From assembly GCA_021732285.1 (NCBI GenBank), contig JAKFVH010000192.1, forward strand, positions 1 to 54,045: DNA of 54,045 nt, in the 5' to 3' direction. Source of the DNA: Reyranella sp. (GTDB taxonomy: Bacteria > Pseudomonadota > Alphaproteobacteria > Reyranellales > Reyranellaceae). Positions 36,692 through 44,888 of this stretch are shown one piece after another (positions within the stretch are counted from its first letter, which is position 1; every line of letters starts with the position of its first letter). Under the pieces are notes generated by a model. It made no database searches and was not told where the DNA came from. It saw nothing but the letters and a program-made list of their open reading frames with translations. The translations under genes and the position numbers were made by a program.

Positions 36692-37335
36692 GCCAGTACC
36701 AGGCCGGGTAGCTGGTTCATGTCGTCGAATACCTGGCCACCCGCCTGCCGCAGGACATCGCGGTTGGCGTAGGGCTCGCCGGCATAGGCGAGCGCGCGCA
36801 TGCCGGCGGAGCGCGCGGCCTGCACGCCCGGCACTGAGTCCTTGACGACAACGCATTCAAAGGGCTGCACGTTCATGCTGATGGCAGCGTGCAGGAAGAG
36901 ATCGGGGAACGGTTTTCCGCGCGGCACCTGGCTCGCACTGAAGATGCGGCCGTCGAACAGATCCCACAGGCCGGTGAGGCCGAGCGTGAAGCGCATCTTC
37001 TCCGGCGCGCCCGAGCTTGCCACACAGGTGTCGAGGCCAGCCGCCTGTAACGCGGTGACCGCGTCCTTCACGCCGGCCACAGCCTGCAGCGGCGCGTCAC
37101 GAAAGGTCCGGTAGGTGACCGCCTGCATCTTCTCGAGGAAGTCGTCGGGCAACTTGCGGCCGAGCTCGGCCTCGCAGATCTCGAGGCTCGTCTTGAGCGA
37201 AAGGCCCATGAGGCGACGCATCGTCTCCTCGACCGACCAGTCGAGGCCCTCAGCCTTGATCGCCCGGGAAAAACTCGCACAGGCGAGCGGCTCGCTGTCG
37301 ACCAGCACGCCGTCGCAATCGAAGATCACCAACAA
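36688..37335 (-). CDS. HAD-superfamily phosphatase (beta-phosphoglucomutase-like)
   Basis: This 215-residue HAD hydrolase has motif I FDCDGVLVDSE (Asp6, Asp8), Ser-containing VASSGAPEKMRF as motif II, and KDSVPGVQAARSAGM as motif IV. The helical cap follows motif I, as in subfamily IA. The start is TTG at 37335; a GTG two codons later is also possible. The substrate is unknown. It leads the operon and lies just downstream of the palindromic repeat at 37351-37408. Confidence 0.82.
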   Translation of the reverse strand: MLVIFDCDGVLVDSEPLACASFSRAIKAEGLDWSVEETMRRLMGLSLKTSLEICEAELGRKLPDDFLEKMQAVTYRTFRDAPLQAVAGVKDAVTALQAAGLDTCVASSGAPEKMRFTLGLTGLWDLFDGRIFSASQVPRGKPFPDLFLHAAISMNVQPFECVVVKDSVPGVQAARSAGMRALAYAGEPYANRDVLRQAGGQVFDDMNQLPGLVLA

Positions 37336-37350
37336 GAAACGGCCTTCTCG

Positions 37351-37408
37351 TTCCCCCTCCGCCCTTCGGGCACCTCCCCCATCAGATGGGGGAGGTCAGG
37401 AGGGGGAA
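37351..37408. repeat. Palindromic repeat between tauD-like and HAD genes
   Basis: Outer arms TTCCCCCTCC / GGAGGGGGAA and inner ACCTCCCCCAT-cag-ATGGGGGAGGT, plus a one-sided GCCC-ttc-GGGC tip. It ends 4 bp before the TauD-like stop. It shares the GGGGAGGT and GGAGGGG modules with the repeat at 16767-16879. Confidence 0.75.
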
Positions 37409-37412
37409 GGCT

Positions 37413-38297
37413 TCAGTACGGTTTGTCGCCCGCCACTGTAACCCGGTTTCCGCTGCGCGTATGCGGCCAGTAGTCCCACATCGCGCGGTGCTGGACGCAG
37501 CGATTGTCCCAGAAGGCGATGGAGTTCTCGCGCCAGCGGAAGCGGCACTGGAACAGCGGATTCTCCATGTGCTCGTAGAGATAGCGCAGGATGCCGTCGC
37601 CCTCGTCGCGCGGCACGCCGGCGAGCGCGCGGGTGAAGCCGCGATTGACGTACAGCGCCTTCTTGCCGGTCACCGGATGGGTGCGGATGACCGGATGCTC
37701 GGCGCGCGGATACTGCGGCTTGTCGGCGACGCCGAAGTTCTTGTAGAGGCCGCGATAGACCTGCTCGCCGTCGTGGATGGCGGTCATGCCCTCGAGGTAC
37801 GTCTTCATGCGGTCCGACAGTGCCTCGTAAGCGGCGTACATCGAGGCGAACAACGTGTCGCCGCCCTTGGGCGGGCAGGTCTTGATGTAGAGGATGCTGC
37901 CCATCGGCGGCTCGAGGTCGCAGCTCACGTCAGTGTGCCAGCCTTCGCCGTTGGCGCGTGGCGACTCCTTGTCGGCGTGGATGATCATCAGCTCGGGCTT
38001 GCCCGGCTCGTGCGGCGCGGCGGGATGGACGTGCAGCTCGCCGAACAGCCGGCCGAACGCAAGATGCTGGTCGGGCGTGATGTGCTGGTCGCGGAAGAAG
38101 ATCACCAGGTTCTCAGCGAGTGCGCGATGCAGTTCGTCGTGCTGTCGGTTGCCGAGCGGCTGGCTCAAGTCGATGCCGCTGATCTCCGCGCCGATGATCG
38201 GCGTCAGCTTGTCGATAGTGATGGTCTCGTACGGCGCGCTTTCATCGGCCGTGTGCCGGTAGCGGGGGCCGGCGTTGCCGCGCAGCGGTCCTTGCAT
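37413..38297 (-). CDS. TauD/TfdA-family 2-oxoglutarate dioxygenase
   Basis: This 294-residue Fe(II)/2-oxoglutarate dioxygenase has the iron ligands His121 and Asp123 (GWHTDVSC) and distal His270 (CVQHRAMWDY), with the 2OG-binding Arg near 281. AGGAG precedes the ATG at 38297. Relatives include taurine, 2,4-D and alkylsulfate dioxygenases. The sequence alone does not show the substrate, and no sulfonate transporter is nearby. Confidence 0.9.
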   Translation of the reverse strand: MQGPLRGNAGPRYRHTADESAPYETITIDKLTPIIGAEISGIDLSQPLGNRQHDELHRALAENLVIFFRDQHITPDQHLAFGRLFGELHVHPAAPHEPGKPELMIIHADKESPRANGEGWHTDVSCDLEPPMGSILYIKTCPPKGGDTLFASMYAAYEALSDRMKTYLEGMTAIHDGEQVYRGLYKNFGVADKPQYPRAEHPVIRTHPVTGKKALYVNRGFTRALAGVPRDEGDGILRYLYEHMENPLFQCRFRWRENSIAFWDNRCVQHRAMWDYWPHTRSGNRVTVAGDKPY

Positions 38298-38386
38298 GGC
38301 TCTCTCCTACTCCAGCTTTATAGTGGCACGACGCGAGACTTCTGTCTGCCACCGGCAAAGAGCATCGTGGCACTCGTCAGTGGTCA

Positions 38387-40666
38387 TCACCGTCCGAATT
38401 GCTCCAGGTCTGCGAGGTCTTGATTGCGTTGCTTCACCTGCCGATCGTAACTGGCTTGGTTCTTGGTGCAGACGAGGCTGTAGGGCCGGCCGCGTCTATC
38501 GGTCGCCGTGTCCAGATCGCATCGCGCCTGTCGGATCGTCTGGTCGATGTGGCTGCGCGCGGCTTCGGCGGCTTTGAAGATCCAGATGCGGCGCCCGGGA
38601 TCAGCAAGAAACCGACCGAGCTCGCCGCAATGGGGGCAGCGACAGGCAAGCTTCTTCGCGCGGTTCCAGTCGCGCGGCGCCTCCAAGGGAAGTGCAGCTC
38701 GGGCGCCGAGATGCTGGAGACAGGCCTGGCGCAGGCTTGGCAACGCCGTGCCGTGGTTGGCCGCGACCGATCCGATCAGTTGCCGCAGGGAGGGCACCAG
38801 AACAGTGTCGAGGTCATAGGTCTTCGGCCAGGCCAGGGCGTGGGCTACGGCGCGCTCCGCCAGACTCTCGTCGATGCGCGCCAGCGCACCGAAGAAATCG
38901 ACGAAGACACCGGGTCGCACTCCGTGAACGCGTGGCCATGAATCGCGTGGTGGGGCGGTTGATGCGTCGCTCGGAAGCGCTTCGACCAGCGCAGCGCCGG
39001 CGCCGAGCAGGCCCGTGACGTCGTTCGGAAACGCCGCGACGGCCAGCGCAAGCAGGCCGCTGCAACCATCGAGAGACGTCGCGGACGTTCCTCTGACCAT
39101 GCGTTTCATCAAGGCTGTCGCCCGGTCCGATGAAAGCAGGCGGAGTGCGCCCACCATGGCCTCGTTGTCGCCCTTCTCGTGATGGCCGCTGGCGATGAGG
39201 ACATCGACGAACGCCTCAATGCGCTCTGTGTCTTCTAGCCGTGTCAGAAGGGTCAGCATCCGCGCCCTCTCGCTCGGCGCCTTGTCATCCGATCGGTGCC
39301 ATTCATCTTTCGGCCAGGAGGACAGCATGTGCGCCGCGAGCTCGTGCGCCTGAAACCACAAAGCCGACTGCCTGGCGCCGCCGCCGGCAATCCAGCGCTC
39401 GGTCAGATCATCCAGATAAGGCAACGTAGCAGACAGGCCCGCCTGGTTCAGGACAGCGAGCATCCGCTGGCTGGGCCAAAGCACGAGAGCCGCGCGCCGG
39501 TAGGTGCGCTCGAAAGAGGCCCCTTCGTTTCCGGTCGCCTCGTGGAACAGCTCCTCATCGGCCTCCATATCCTCGAGAGCACCGGGCGGGCAGATGTCTT
39601 CGTCATCGACCGGCAGCTTACCCAGCGTCGAGGGGCTGCCGTCGGGGCGCCGCCACTCGGACAAGTACGCATAGCGATCGAAAACCTCGCCGGCCTCGAA
39701 TTCGTCTTCGTCCGACCACCGACCGCGACGCGAACCCAAGTCGACCGAACATTCGGCAGCTCCGCTTTCTTCGATGGACACCTGCGCCAGATGAAGGTCG
39801 CAGCCCGCCCGCGCGGCGGCGTCGACGAGCACGCCTGCGGCCGCCGCATCCGCGCCCTTTAATTTGTCGAAGTCGAGTTCGGCGGGCGTATAGGCGTGCT
39901 CCAGCGGATAAATGAGCTTTTCGGGTGCACCATCGTCCGACGAAGGCTGGCCGGCAGCCCATTGCTGCAACAATGCCATCGCGCGGGACTGCTCGACCTC
40001 GTAGCTTGGCGGCCCAAGGTTCGGGCTCTTGCTTCCGCGCAGCAGGTTGAAGACCAGCGCCGACCGGAAGCCCGAGGCGAGGGGCAGCACCTCGTGCACG
40101 CAATCGGCATAGAAGGCGGCGAAGGCCGCCTCGGACGGCTCGGCGCACTGCAGATCAAGCGTGACTTCGCGGTCCTTGTGCCGCACGACGAGCTCTCCGC
40201 CGGTCGAAACGGAGGGTAGGACCAGGACGAGCGTTGCAAACATGCCGGGCGTTTTCTCGGTATCGCGATGGCCGACGAAGAAGCTGCCCTTGTCGTAGAC
40301 GAGGAGCTTGTAGAATTCGGCGGTGATCCGTTCGCCTACTCCGAGACCCTCGGCGACGCGCGTCAGAATCCCTTCCAAGGTCCGCGCCCAATGCTTGCCG
40401 CCGATCCGCACCCGATCGGCGCCGATCTGCCAGGTGCGCCTGACTTCCGTGTCGATCAGGGTATCGCCGCCGCGGCCATAGGGCGCGCGCTCGGCGATGG
40501 CGATGAGTTGTTCGGCCTGAATAGCCAGCAGCGGTAGCGCGACGAGACCGACGCCATCGACCTCCAGCCGCGGCGCAAACATCTCGACCGCACCGGAAGT
40601 GAAAAAATCACCGGGACGCCGCGCTGCGTTCAACACCTCGGCAAGTGCGACGGCGATGGATGACAT
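38387..40666 (-). CDS. Large 2OG-Fe(II) oxygenase-domain protein
   Basis: This 759-residue protein has an N-terminal prolyl-hydroxylase-like domain: GHRDTEKTPGMFATLVLVLP gives His133 and Asp135, VHEVLPLASGFRSALVF gives His191 and Arg201. The next ~460 residues are helical and unrecognised. The C-terminal 85 residues contain CRCPHCGELGRF (Cys675, 677, 680) and two later Cys (716, 733), which could bind zinc. It may hydroxylate a protein or nucleic acid, but no function is established. It lies in an accessory stretch beside a toxin-antitoxin-like pair. Confidence 0.72.
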   Translation of the reverse strand: MSSIAVALAEVLNAARRPGDFFTSGAVEMFAPRLEVDGVGLVALPLLAIQAEQLIAIAERAPYGRGGDTLIDTEVRRTWQIGADRVRIGGKHWARTLEGILTRVAEGLGVGERITAEFYKLLVYDKGSFFVGHRDTEKTPGMFATLVLVLPSVSTGGELVVRHKDREVTLDLQCAEPSEAAFAAFYADCVHEVLPLASGFRSALVFNLLRGSKSPNLGPPSYEVEQSRAMALLQQWAAGQPSSDDGAPEKLIYPLEHAYTPAELDFDKLKGADAAAAGVLVDAAARAGCDLHLAQVSIEESGAAECSVDLGSRRGRWSDEDEFEAGEVFDRYAYLSEWRRPDGSPSTLGKLPVDDEDICPPGALEDMEADEELFHEATGNEGASFERTYRRAALVLWPSQRMLAVLNQAGLSATLPYLDDLTERWIAGGGARQSALWFQAHELAAHMLSSWPKDEWHRSDDKAPSERARMLTLLTRLEDTERIEAFVDVLIASGHHEKGDNEAMVGALRLLSSDRATALMKRMVRGTSATSLDGCSGLLALAVAAFPNDVTGLLGAGAALVEALPSDASTAPPRDSWPRVHGVRPGVFVDFFGALARIDESLAERAVAHALAWPKTYDLDTVLVPSLRQLIGSVAANHGTALPSLRQACLQHLGARAALPLEAPRDWNRAKKLACRCPHCGELGRFLADPGRRIWIFKAAEAARSHIDQTIRQARCDLDTATDRRGRPYSLVCTKNQASYDRQVKQRNQDLADLEQFGR

Positions 40667-40904
40667 TGGACGCCTTTCCCGATGTTGGTTCCGAAGTGCC
40701 TGGAGCGTGCCGTCAACGTTGGCTCGCGAGATCGTCGTCGAGTGAGCAGGTCCCCTCCACAGACGCCGCTTTGGCGCGGAGCGAGTTCAGCAGCAATTAT
40801 CTCATCGGTCTCGGTGGAAAGTATGCTGCGTGGGGCCGCCGATGTGCCAAGCGGCCACCTGACGCTGCCCATGATCTGAAAACTGAACCCGGAACGGCCG
40901 CAGG
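40667..40904. other. Intergenic region without recognised gene
   Basis: These 238 bp hold open frames on both strands, but none has a good start, ribosome site or recognisable family. It probably contains the promoter of the 2OG-oxygenase gene and the end of the MNT/HEPN unit. It could be a remnant of a lost gene. Confidence 0.4.
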
Positions 40905-41198
40905 CTAAAGCGGCACGCGCCGTGGTTCGATGGCGCAGCGGAACTCCGGATCGAGGGCATCCCAATCGACGACATCTACTTTGATCGGCAGGTCGCTTTC
41001 GGAGAAGGCGTCACGCAGCCGCGCCAAGGTCTCGATAGGCACCCCGTTCTCGGCCTCGAGCACGACGTCGAGGTCGGAGAAGCGCCTGGCATGGCCGGCA
41101 GTCCTCGATCCGAAGGCCCAGGCGCGCACGTCAGGCGCATGTCGCGCGAGAATGCGGCGCACCACGTCGAGATGCCGCGGCTCAAGGTCAAGCGCCAT
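40905..41198 (-). CDS. MNT-type minimal nucleotidyltransferase antitoxin
   Basis: This 97-residue nucleotidyltransferase-fold protein has GSRTAGHARRFSDLDVVLE, the GSx10DxD signature with Ser31, Asp42 and Asp44. MNT antitoxins of this size neutralise HEPN toxins, in studied cases by adding AMP to a Tyr of the toxin. It overlaps the upstream HEPN gene by 11 nt, the normal toxin-first order. Confidence 0.87.
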   Translation of the reverse strand: MALDLEPRHLDVVRRILARHAPDVRAWAFGSRTAGHARRFSDLDVVLEAENGVPIETLARLRDAFSESDLPIKVDVVDWDALDPEFRCAIEPRRVPL

Positions 41199-41580
41199 GG
41201 TGCCTCGCCAGGGCCTCGAGCAGCGATTGCGCGGCCGGCAGGAGATGACGCGCGGCTTCGATCACTTTCGCGGCGTTCTTGTCGTTGTAGGTATGGGCCG
41301 TCAGATTCCGTGCCTCGTGGAAAGTGAACCACGCCTCCGGATCGTCTATCAAGCCGCCGCGGGCGGCGGCACGAAACAGGTCCCTGCGAGTCTGCGGTTC
41401 CGCCTCGAGCGCCGCCCAAATCAGATGCCGGCGCATGAACCTCCAAGAGAGCTCGTAGGTGTATTCGAACCGCTTGACGATCGAATCGCGAACGAAGCCG
41501 CTGTCAGGCGCGACAAGCGCTTCTTCCAGTGACGCCAGCGCTCGTCTCAGCGGCGTCAATATGAGGGGCGATTCCGCCAT
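41188..41580 (-). CDS. HEPN-domain toxin (HI0074/HepT-like)
   Basis: This 130-residue all-helical protein of the nucleotidyltransferase substrate-binding family (HI0074 type) has RNLTAHTY at 91-98, which fits the RX4HXY motif of HEPN RNases (Arg91, His96, Tyr98). The Tyr is the residue AMPylated by MNT partners in characterised pairs. RFEYTYELSWRFMRRHL is the typical HI0074 helix. With the overlapping MNT gene it forms a complete type VII-like toxin-antitoxin module. Confidence 0.85.
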   Translation of the reverse strand: MAESPLILTPLRRALASLEEALVAPDSGFVRDSIVKRFEYTYELSWRFMRRHLIWAALEAEPQTRRDLFRAAARGGLIDDPEAWFTFHEARNLTAHTYNDKNAAKVIEAARHLLPAAQSLLEALARHHGA

Positions 41581-41616
41581 ACCCCTATCATAGCACGCCG
41601 AACGCAGCCAGGCGGC

Positions 41617-43257
41617 TCAGTTCCTGCCTTCAATGAGGCCGCGACAGACGACCTGCGCCTGGATCTCGGCGGCGCCCTCGAAGATGTTGAGGATGCGGGC
41701 GTCGCAGAGCACGCGGCTCACCGGGTACTCCATGGCGTAGCCGTTGCCGCCGTGGATCTGCAGCGCATTGTCGGCGTTGCTCCAGGCGACACGGGCAGCC
41801 AGCAGCTTGGCCATGCCGGCCTCGATGTCGCAGCGGCGGTCGCTGTCCTTCTCGCGCGCGGCGAAATAGGTCAGCTGGCGGGCGATCATGGTCTCGACCG
41901 CCATCCAGGCGATCTTGCCGGCGACGCGCGGGAAGGCATAGAGCGGCTTGGCGAACTGGATGCGGTCCTTGGCATAGCGCAGCCCGAGCTCGAGCGCGTT
42001 CTGGGCCACGCCGACGGCGCGCGCCGCGGTCTGGATGCGCGCACTCTCGAAGGTCGCCATGAGCTGCTTGAAGCCCTGGCCTTCCTTCTCGCCCAAAAGG
42101 TTGGCGGCGGGGACCTCGAAGCCGTCGAAGCCGATCTCGTATTCCTTCATGCCGCGATAGCCCAGCACGCGGATCTCGCCGCCGCTCATGCCCTTGGCGG
42201 GGAACGGATCGCCCTCGGTGCCGCGCGGCTTCTCGGCTAGGAACATCGAGAGGCCCTGGTAGCCCGGCTTCGACGCGTCGCTGCGCGCCAGCAAGGTCAT
42301 GATGTCGGCGCGGGCGGCGTGGGTGATCCAGGTCTTGTTGCCCTGGATCTTGTAGACGTCGCCTTCGAGCACGGCGCGCGTCTTGAGGCTCGCAAGATCC
42401 GAGCCGGTGTTGGGCTCGGTGAACACCGCCGTCGGCAGCAGCTCACCCGAGGCAATGCGTGACAGATACTTCTTCTTCTGCGCCTCGGTGCCGCCGGAGC
42501 GTATAAGCTCGGCGGCGATCTCCGAGCGCGTGCCGAGCGAGCCGACGCCGATATAGCCGCGCGACAGCTCCTCGGTGACCACGCACATGGCGAGCTTGCC
42601 CATGCCGAGCCCGCCCCACTCCTCAGGGACTGTGAGGCCGAACACGCCGAGCTCGGCCATCTTCTCGACGACCGGCAGCGGGATCAGTTCGTCCTTCAGG
42701 TGCCAGTCGTGGGCATAGGGCAGCACTTCGCCGTCGACGAAGCGGCGGAACTGGCGGCGCACCTCTTCCAGCGCATCGTCGTCGAGGCCGAGCGCACCGA
42801 AATTGCCAGACTCGAGCCCGTCGGCGATCAGCTCGGCGATCCGCATGCGCACGGCCGCGGTGTTGCCTGCGATCAGCTTGCGAACGGCGAGCGTGTCGAG
42901 CGCTGCGCAGTCGATACCGAGATCGCCAGGCCGCACGATCTCGACCTGGCTGATGGCAATGCCGCCGGAGAGCTGCGCGAGGTACTCGCCGAACGCCGAC
43001 TGTAGCATCAGCAATTCGCGCTCGCCTTTGGCACCGGCCTCAGCCCAGCGCCGCATCTGGCGCAGCGCGGCGACATAGGTCGCGATCCAGGCGAAGCCGT
43101 GCGCGGCGAACTGCTCGCGCTCGAGGATCTTCGGATCGACCTTGCCCTTGGGGGCCACCAAGCCGCGGACCGCCTCGCGCGCGGCAACCTCGTAGGCCTC
43201 GGCGTCGCTCACCGCTTCCGCGCACTTCTCCAGCAGATCGTCGATCAACAGCGGCAT
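41617..43257 (-). CDS. mcd: Acyl-CoA dehydrogenase, probable methylsuccinyl-CoA dehydrogenase
   Basis: This FAD enzyme has 546 residues from the ATG at 43257; another in-frame ATG at 43287 adds 10 residues. The body has AVFTEPNTGSDLAS, GNKTWITHAARAD and a C-terminal IHGGNGYAMEYPVSR with IFEGAAEIQAQVVCRGLI. The N-terminal ~150-residue extension (MPLLIDDLLEKCAEAV...) is characteristic of (2S)-methylsuccinyl-CoA dehydrogenase of the ethylmalonyl-CoA pathway. The nearby ccr gene supports this. ETF encoded at 32-34 kb is a likely electron acceptor. Confidence 0.88.
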   Translation of the reverse strand: MPLLIDDLLEKCAEAVSDAEAYEVAAREAVRGLVAPKGKVDPKILEREQFAAHGFAWIATYVAALRQMRRWAEAGAKGERELLMLQSAFGEYLAQLSGGIAISQVEIVRPGDLGIDCAALDTLAVRKLIAGNTAAVRMRIAELIADGLESGNFGALGLDDDALEEVRRQFRRFVDGEVLPYAHDWHLKDELIPLPVVEKMAELGVFGLTVPEEWGGLGMGKLAMCVVTEELSRGYIGVGSLGTRSEIAAELIRSGGTEAQKKKYLSRIASGELLPTAVFTEPNTGSDLASLKTRAVLEGDVYKIQGNKTWITHAARADIMTLLARSDASKPGYQGLSMFLAEKPRGTEGDPFPAKGMSGGEIRVLGYRGMKEYEIGFDGFEVPAANLLGEKEGQGFKQLMATFESARIQTAARAVGVAQNALELGLRYAKDRIQFAKPLYAFPRVAGKIAWMAVETMIARQLTYFAAREKDSDRRCDIEAGMAKLLAARVAWSNADNALQIHGGNGYAMEYPVSRVLCDARILNIFEGAAEIQAQVVCRGLIEGRN

Positions 43258-43296
43258 GGACAAGGCATGTTCTCCACGAGTTGGCATGATGAACTC

Positions 43297-44793
43297 TCAG
43301 ATGGACGAGGCCTCACGAGGCGAGGCCGACGGACGAAGCCACCGTTCGAAATCGGTAAGATCGATGCACAGATAACCGTTGCTTTGGTGACGCCGACGAT
43401 CAGCGGCATCAAAGAGGGGCGAATAGAGCGCCTTTTCCATCGTCCACCCGGAGAATCGCCGACCTTCGGCAGTCCGCTGAAACCGTCCGATGTGGCCGTT
43501 GAAGGCGACATATTCGTGCTTGTCGGCCGACCTCTTGCACGATCCGAAACGCACGATTTTTCTCGTCTCGTCGTAGGCCACCACGTCGATCTCGATGTCC
43601 GAGCCATCGGGCTTGTTCCAATAGCCGCGTACGACGGCAGAAAGCGGAAAGTCGCCGACTTGCTTGCGCGAACACTCTTCGATGAGTGACTTGGTCATCT
43701 TTTCAAAGGCAAAGCCTTCGTGTCCCTCCAACGCAATGGCGGCACGCGAGATACACGTTTCGACCGGTTGAATACGTGCGGCATCGACATTGCGCCCTAT
43801 TGCAGAGAGCCACGCAGACAGAAAGTTGTCAGAAATTACGTACCGGGATTTGCGCGCCCGGTCGCTGGCGAACACCGGCAGAAGCTTGTCGATCATGCGA
43901 AAGCGATCAATCAGTATCGCCAGGTATCCACCTACCTGCTTGTCGGTGGCGCCGCCCGATCTGCCGTACTCGGCGATCAACTGCCCGTGGGAGCAAGGAC
44001 CCAGGCGAGCCAACAGCTTGAGCACACTGTCATACCGGCCGCGTAGCTCACGCAAGAACCAATTGGCCGCCTCTTCACGGAGTGGGCTTGACCCTTCAAA
44101 AAAGAGGCGCCGCAACACTTCATGGCGATAGTTCGCGTCGTTCGTCAGGACACCCTGATCATGGGAATCGCGATAGAACTTCGGTACGCCCTCAAAGAGA
44201 GACCAAAAGAACAGCCACTCCTGCGGAGTCCTGACGCCATGCGCCTCGAACATTTCGAAGAGCGTCTGACCGTCCCAATGATCGACCTCGATACGATCGG
44301 TGACCCGTTGGAACAACGGAGAGTCTCGATCCTCGAGGATCGCCATCATCTCCGTGTGGATGGATCCGAGCACGAACAATCCACCCTGTGCCGTGTTTCT
44401 CAGCACGTCGACCTCACGCTGGAGAAAGGACGTGAAAGAAGCCAGCGCAGCGCGGTGGAAGTATTGGAATTCGTCCATGACGACGATCCATCCGTCCTTG
44501 CACATCTCGCGGACGGCCGCCGCCATGTCTCCGAAATTCGCGACCCGCTGCTGCCTCCCACTGTCTTCCAGCGCGTCCTGGAAGGAACGGAGCACGCCGG
44601 CTTCGTCGCTATCTGGCACTTGGAAGTAGAATCGTCCGGAGATGCCCGCCCCCTGGAGGGATCGCTGGATGAGGGTCGTCTTACCAATGCGGCGGCGACC
44701 CGACACGGCGCAGAAGAACCAACGACCGCGCGCCAGGATACGATCGATCGCGGCACGCTCGGCTTGCCTGCCGTAAAAGCCCCAATCAGCCAT
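43297..44793 (-). CDS. AAA ATPase with DUF234-like C-terminal domain
   Basis: This STAND-like archaeal-type ATPase has 498 residues. The ATG at 44793 has GGAGGGG just upstream. FYGRQAERAAID opens the domain, Walker A is GRRRIGKTTL, and Walker B is IVVMDEFQYF. A winged-helix region precedes a C-terminal DUF234/PD-(D/E)XK-like domain with DIEIDVVAYDE and FGSCKRS, where the usual ExK reads SCK. The biological role of these ATPases is unclear. It sits between mcd and ccr and looks like an insertion into that locus, with an AT-rich promoter unlike the surroundings. Confidence 0.82.
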   Translation of the reverse strand: MADWGFYGRQAERAAIDRILARGRWFFCAVSGRRRIGKTTLIQRSLQGAGISGRFYFQVPDSDEAGVLRSFQDALEDSGRQQRVANFGDMAAAVREMCKDGWIVVMDEFQYFHRAALASFTSFLQREVDVLRNTAQGGLFVLGSIHTEMMAILEDRDSPLFQRVTDRIEVDHWDGQTLFEMFEAHGVRTPQEWLFFWSLFEGVPKFYRDSHDQGVLTNDANYRHEVLRRLFFEGSSPLREEAANWFLRELRGRYDSVLKLLARLGPCSHGQLIAEYGRSGGATDKQVGGYLAILIDRFRMIDKLLPVFASDRARKSRYVISDNFLSAWLSAIGRNVDAARIQPVETCISRAAIALEGHEGFAFEKMTKSLIEECSRKQVGDFPLSAVVRGYWNKPDGSDIEIDVVAYDETRKIVRFGSCKRSADKHEYVAFNGHIGRFQRTAEGRRFSGWTMEKALYSPLFDAADRRRHQSNGYLCIDLTDFERWLRPSASPREASSI

Positions 44794-44801
44794 GGCCCCT
44801 C

Positions 44802-44864
44802 CGCTTAGCATAAAGACTTTTATGCTAAGCGATTTACGCTGAAAAATTAAGTAATATCAGCGTA
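44802..44864. promoter_or_regulatory. AT-rich promoter region with two inverted repeats
   Basis: CGCTTAGCATAAA (44802-44814) and TTTATGCTAAGCG (44819-44831) form a perfect 13-bp inverted repeat. TACGCTGA (44835-44842) and TCAGCGTA (44857-44864) form an 8-bp one beside it. Both lie just upstream of, or in the leader of, the ATPase gene and next to the ccr stop. They could be operators or a ccr terminator plus operator. Confidence 0.55.
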
Positions 44865-44888
44865 TTAGAAGATGAATTACCTAATAGC

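Noticed and set aside
40630..40965. Minus-strand open frame across the gap between the 2OG-oxygenase and MNT genes
   Set aside because: It overlaps both real genes and matches no family. A decayed gene or insertion-sequence remnant was considered but no terminal repeats or transposase motif can be seen.
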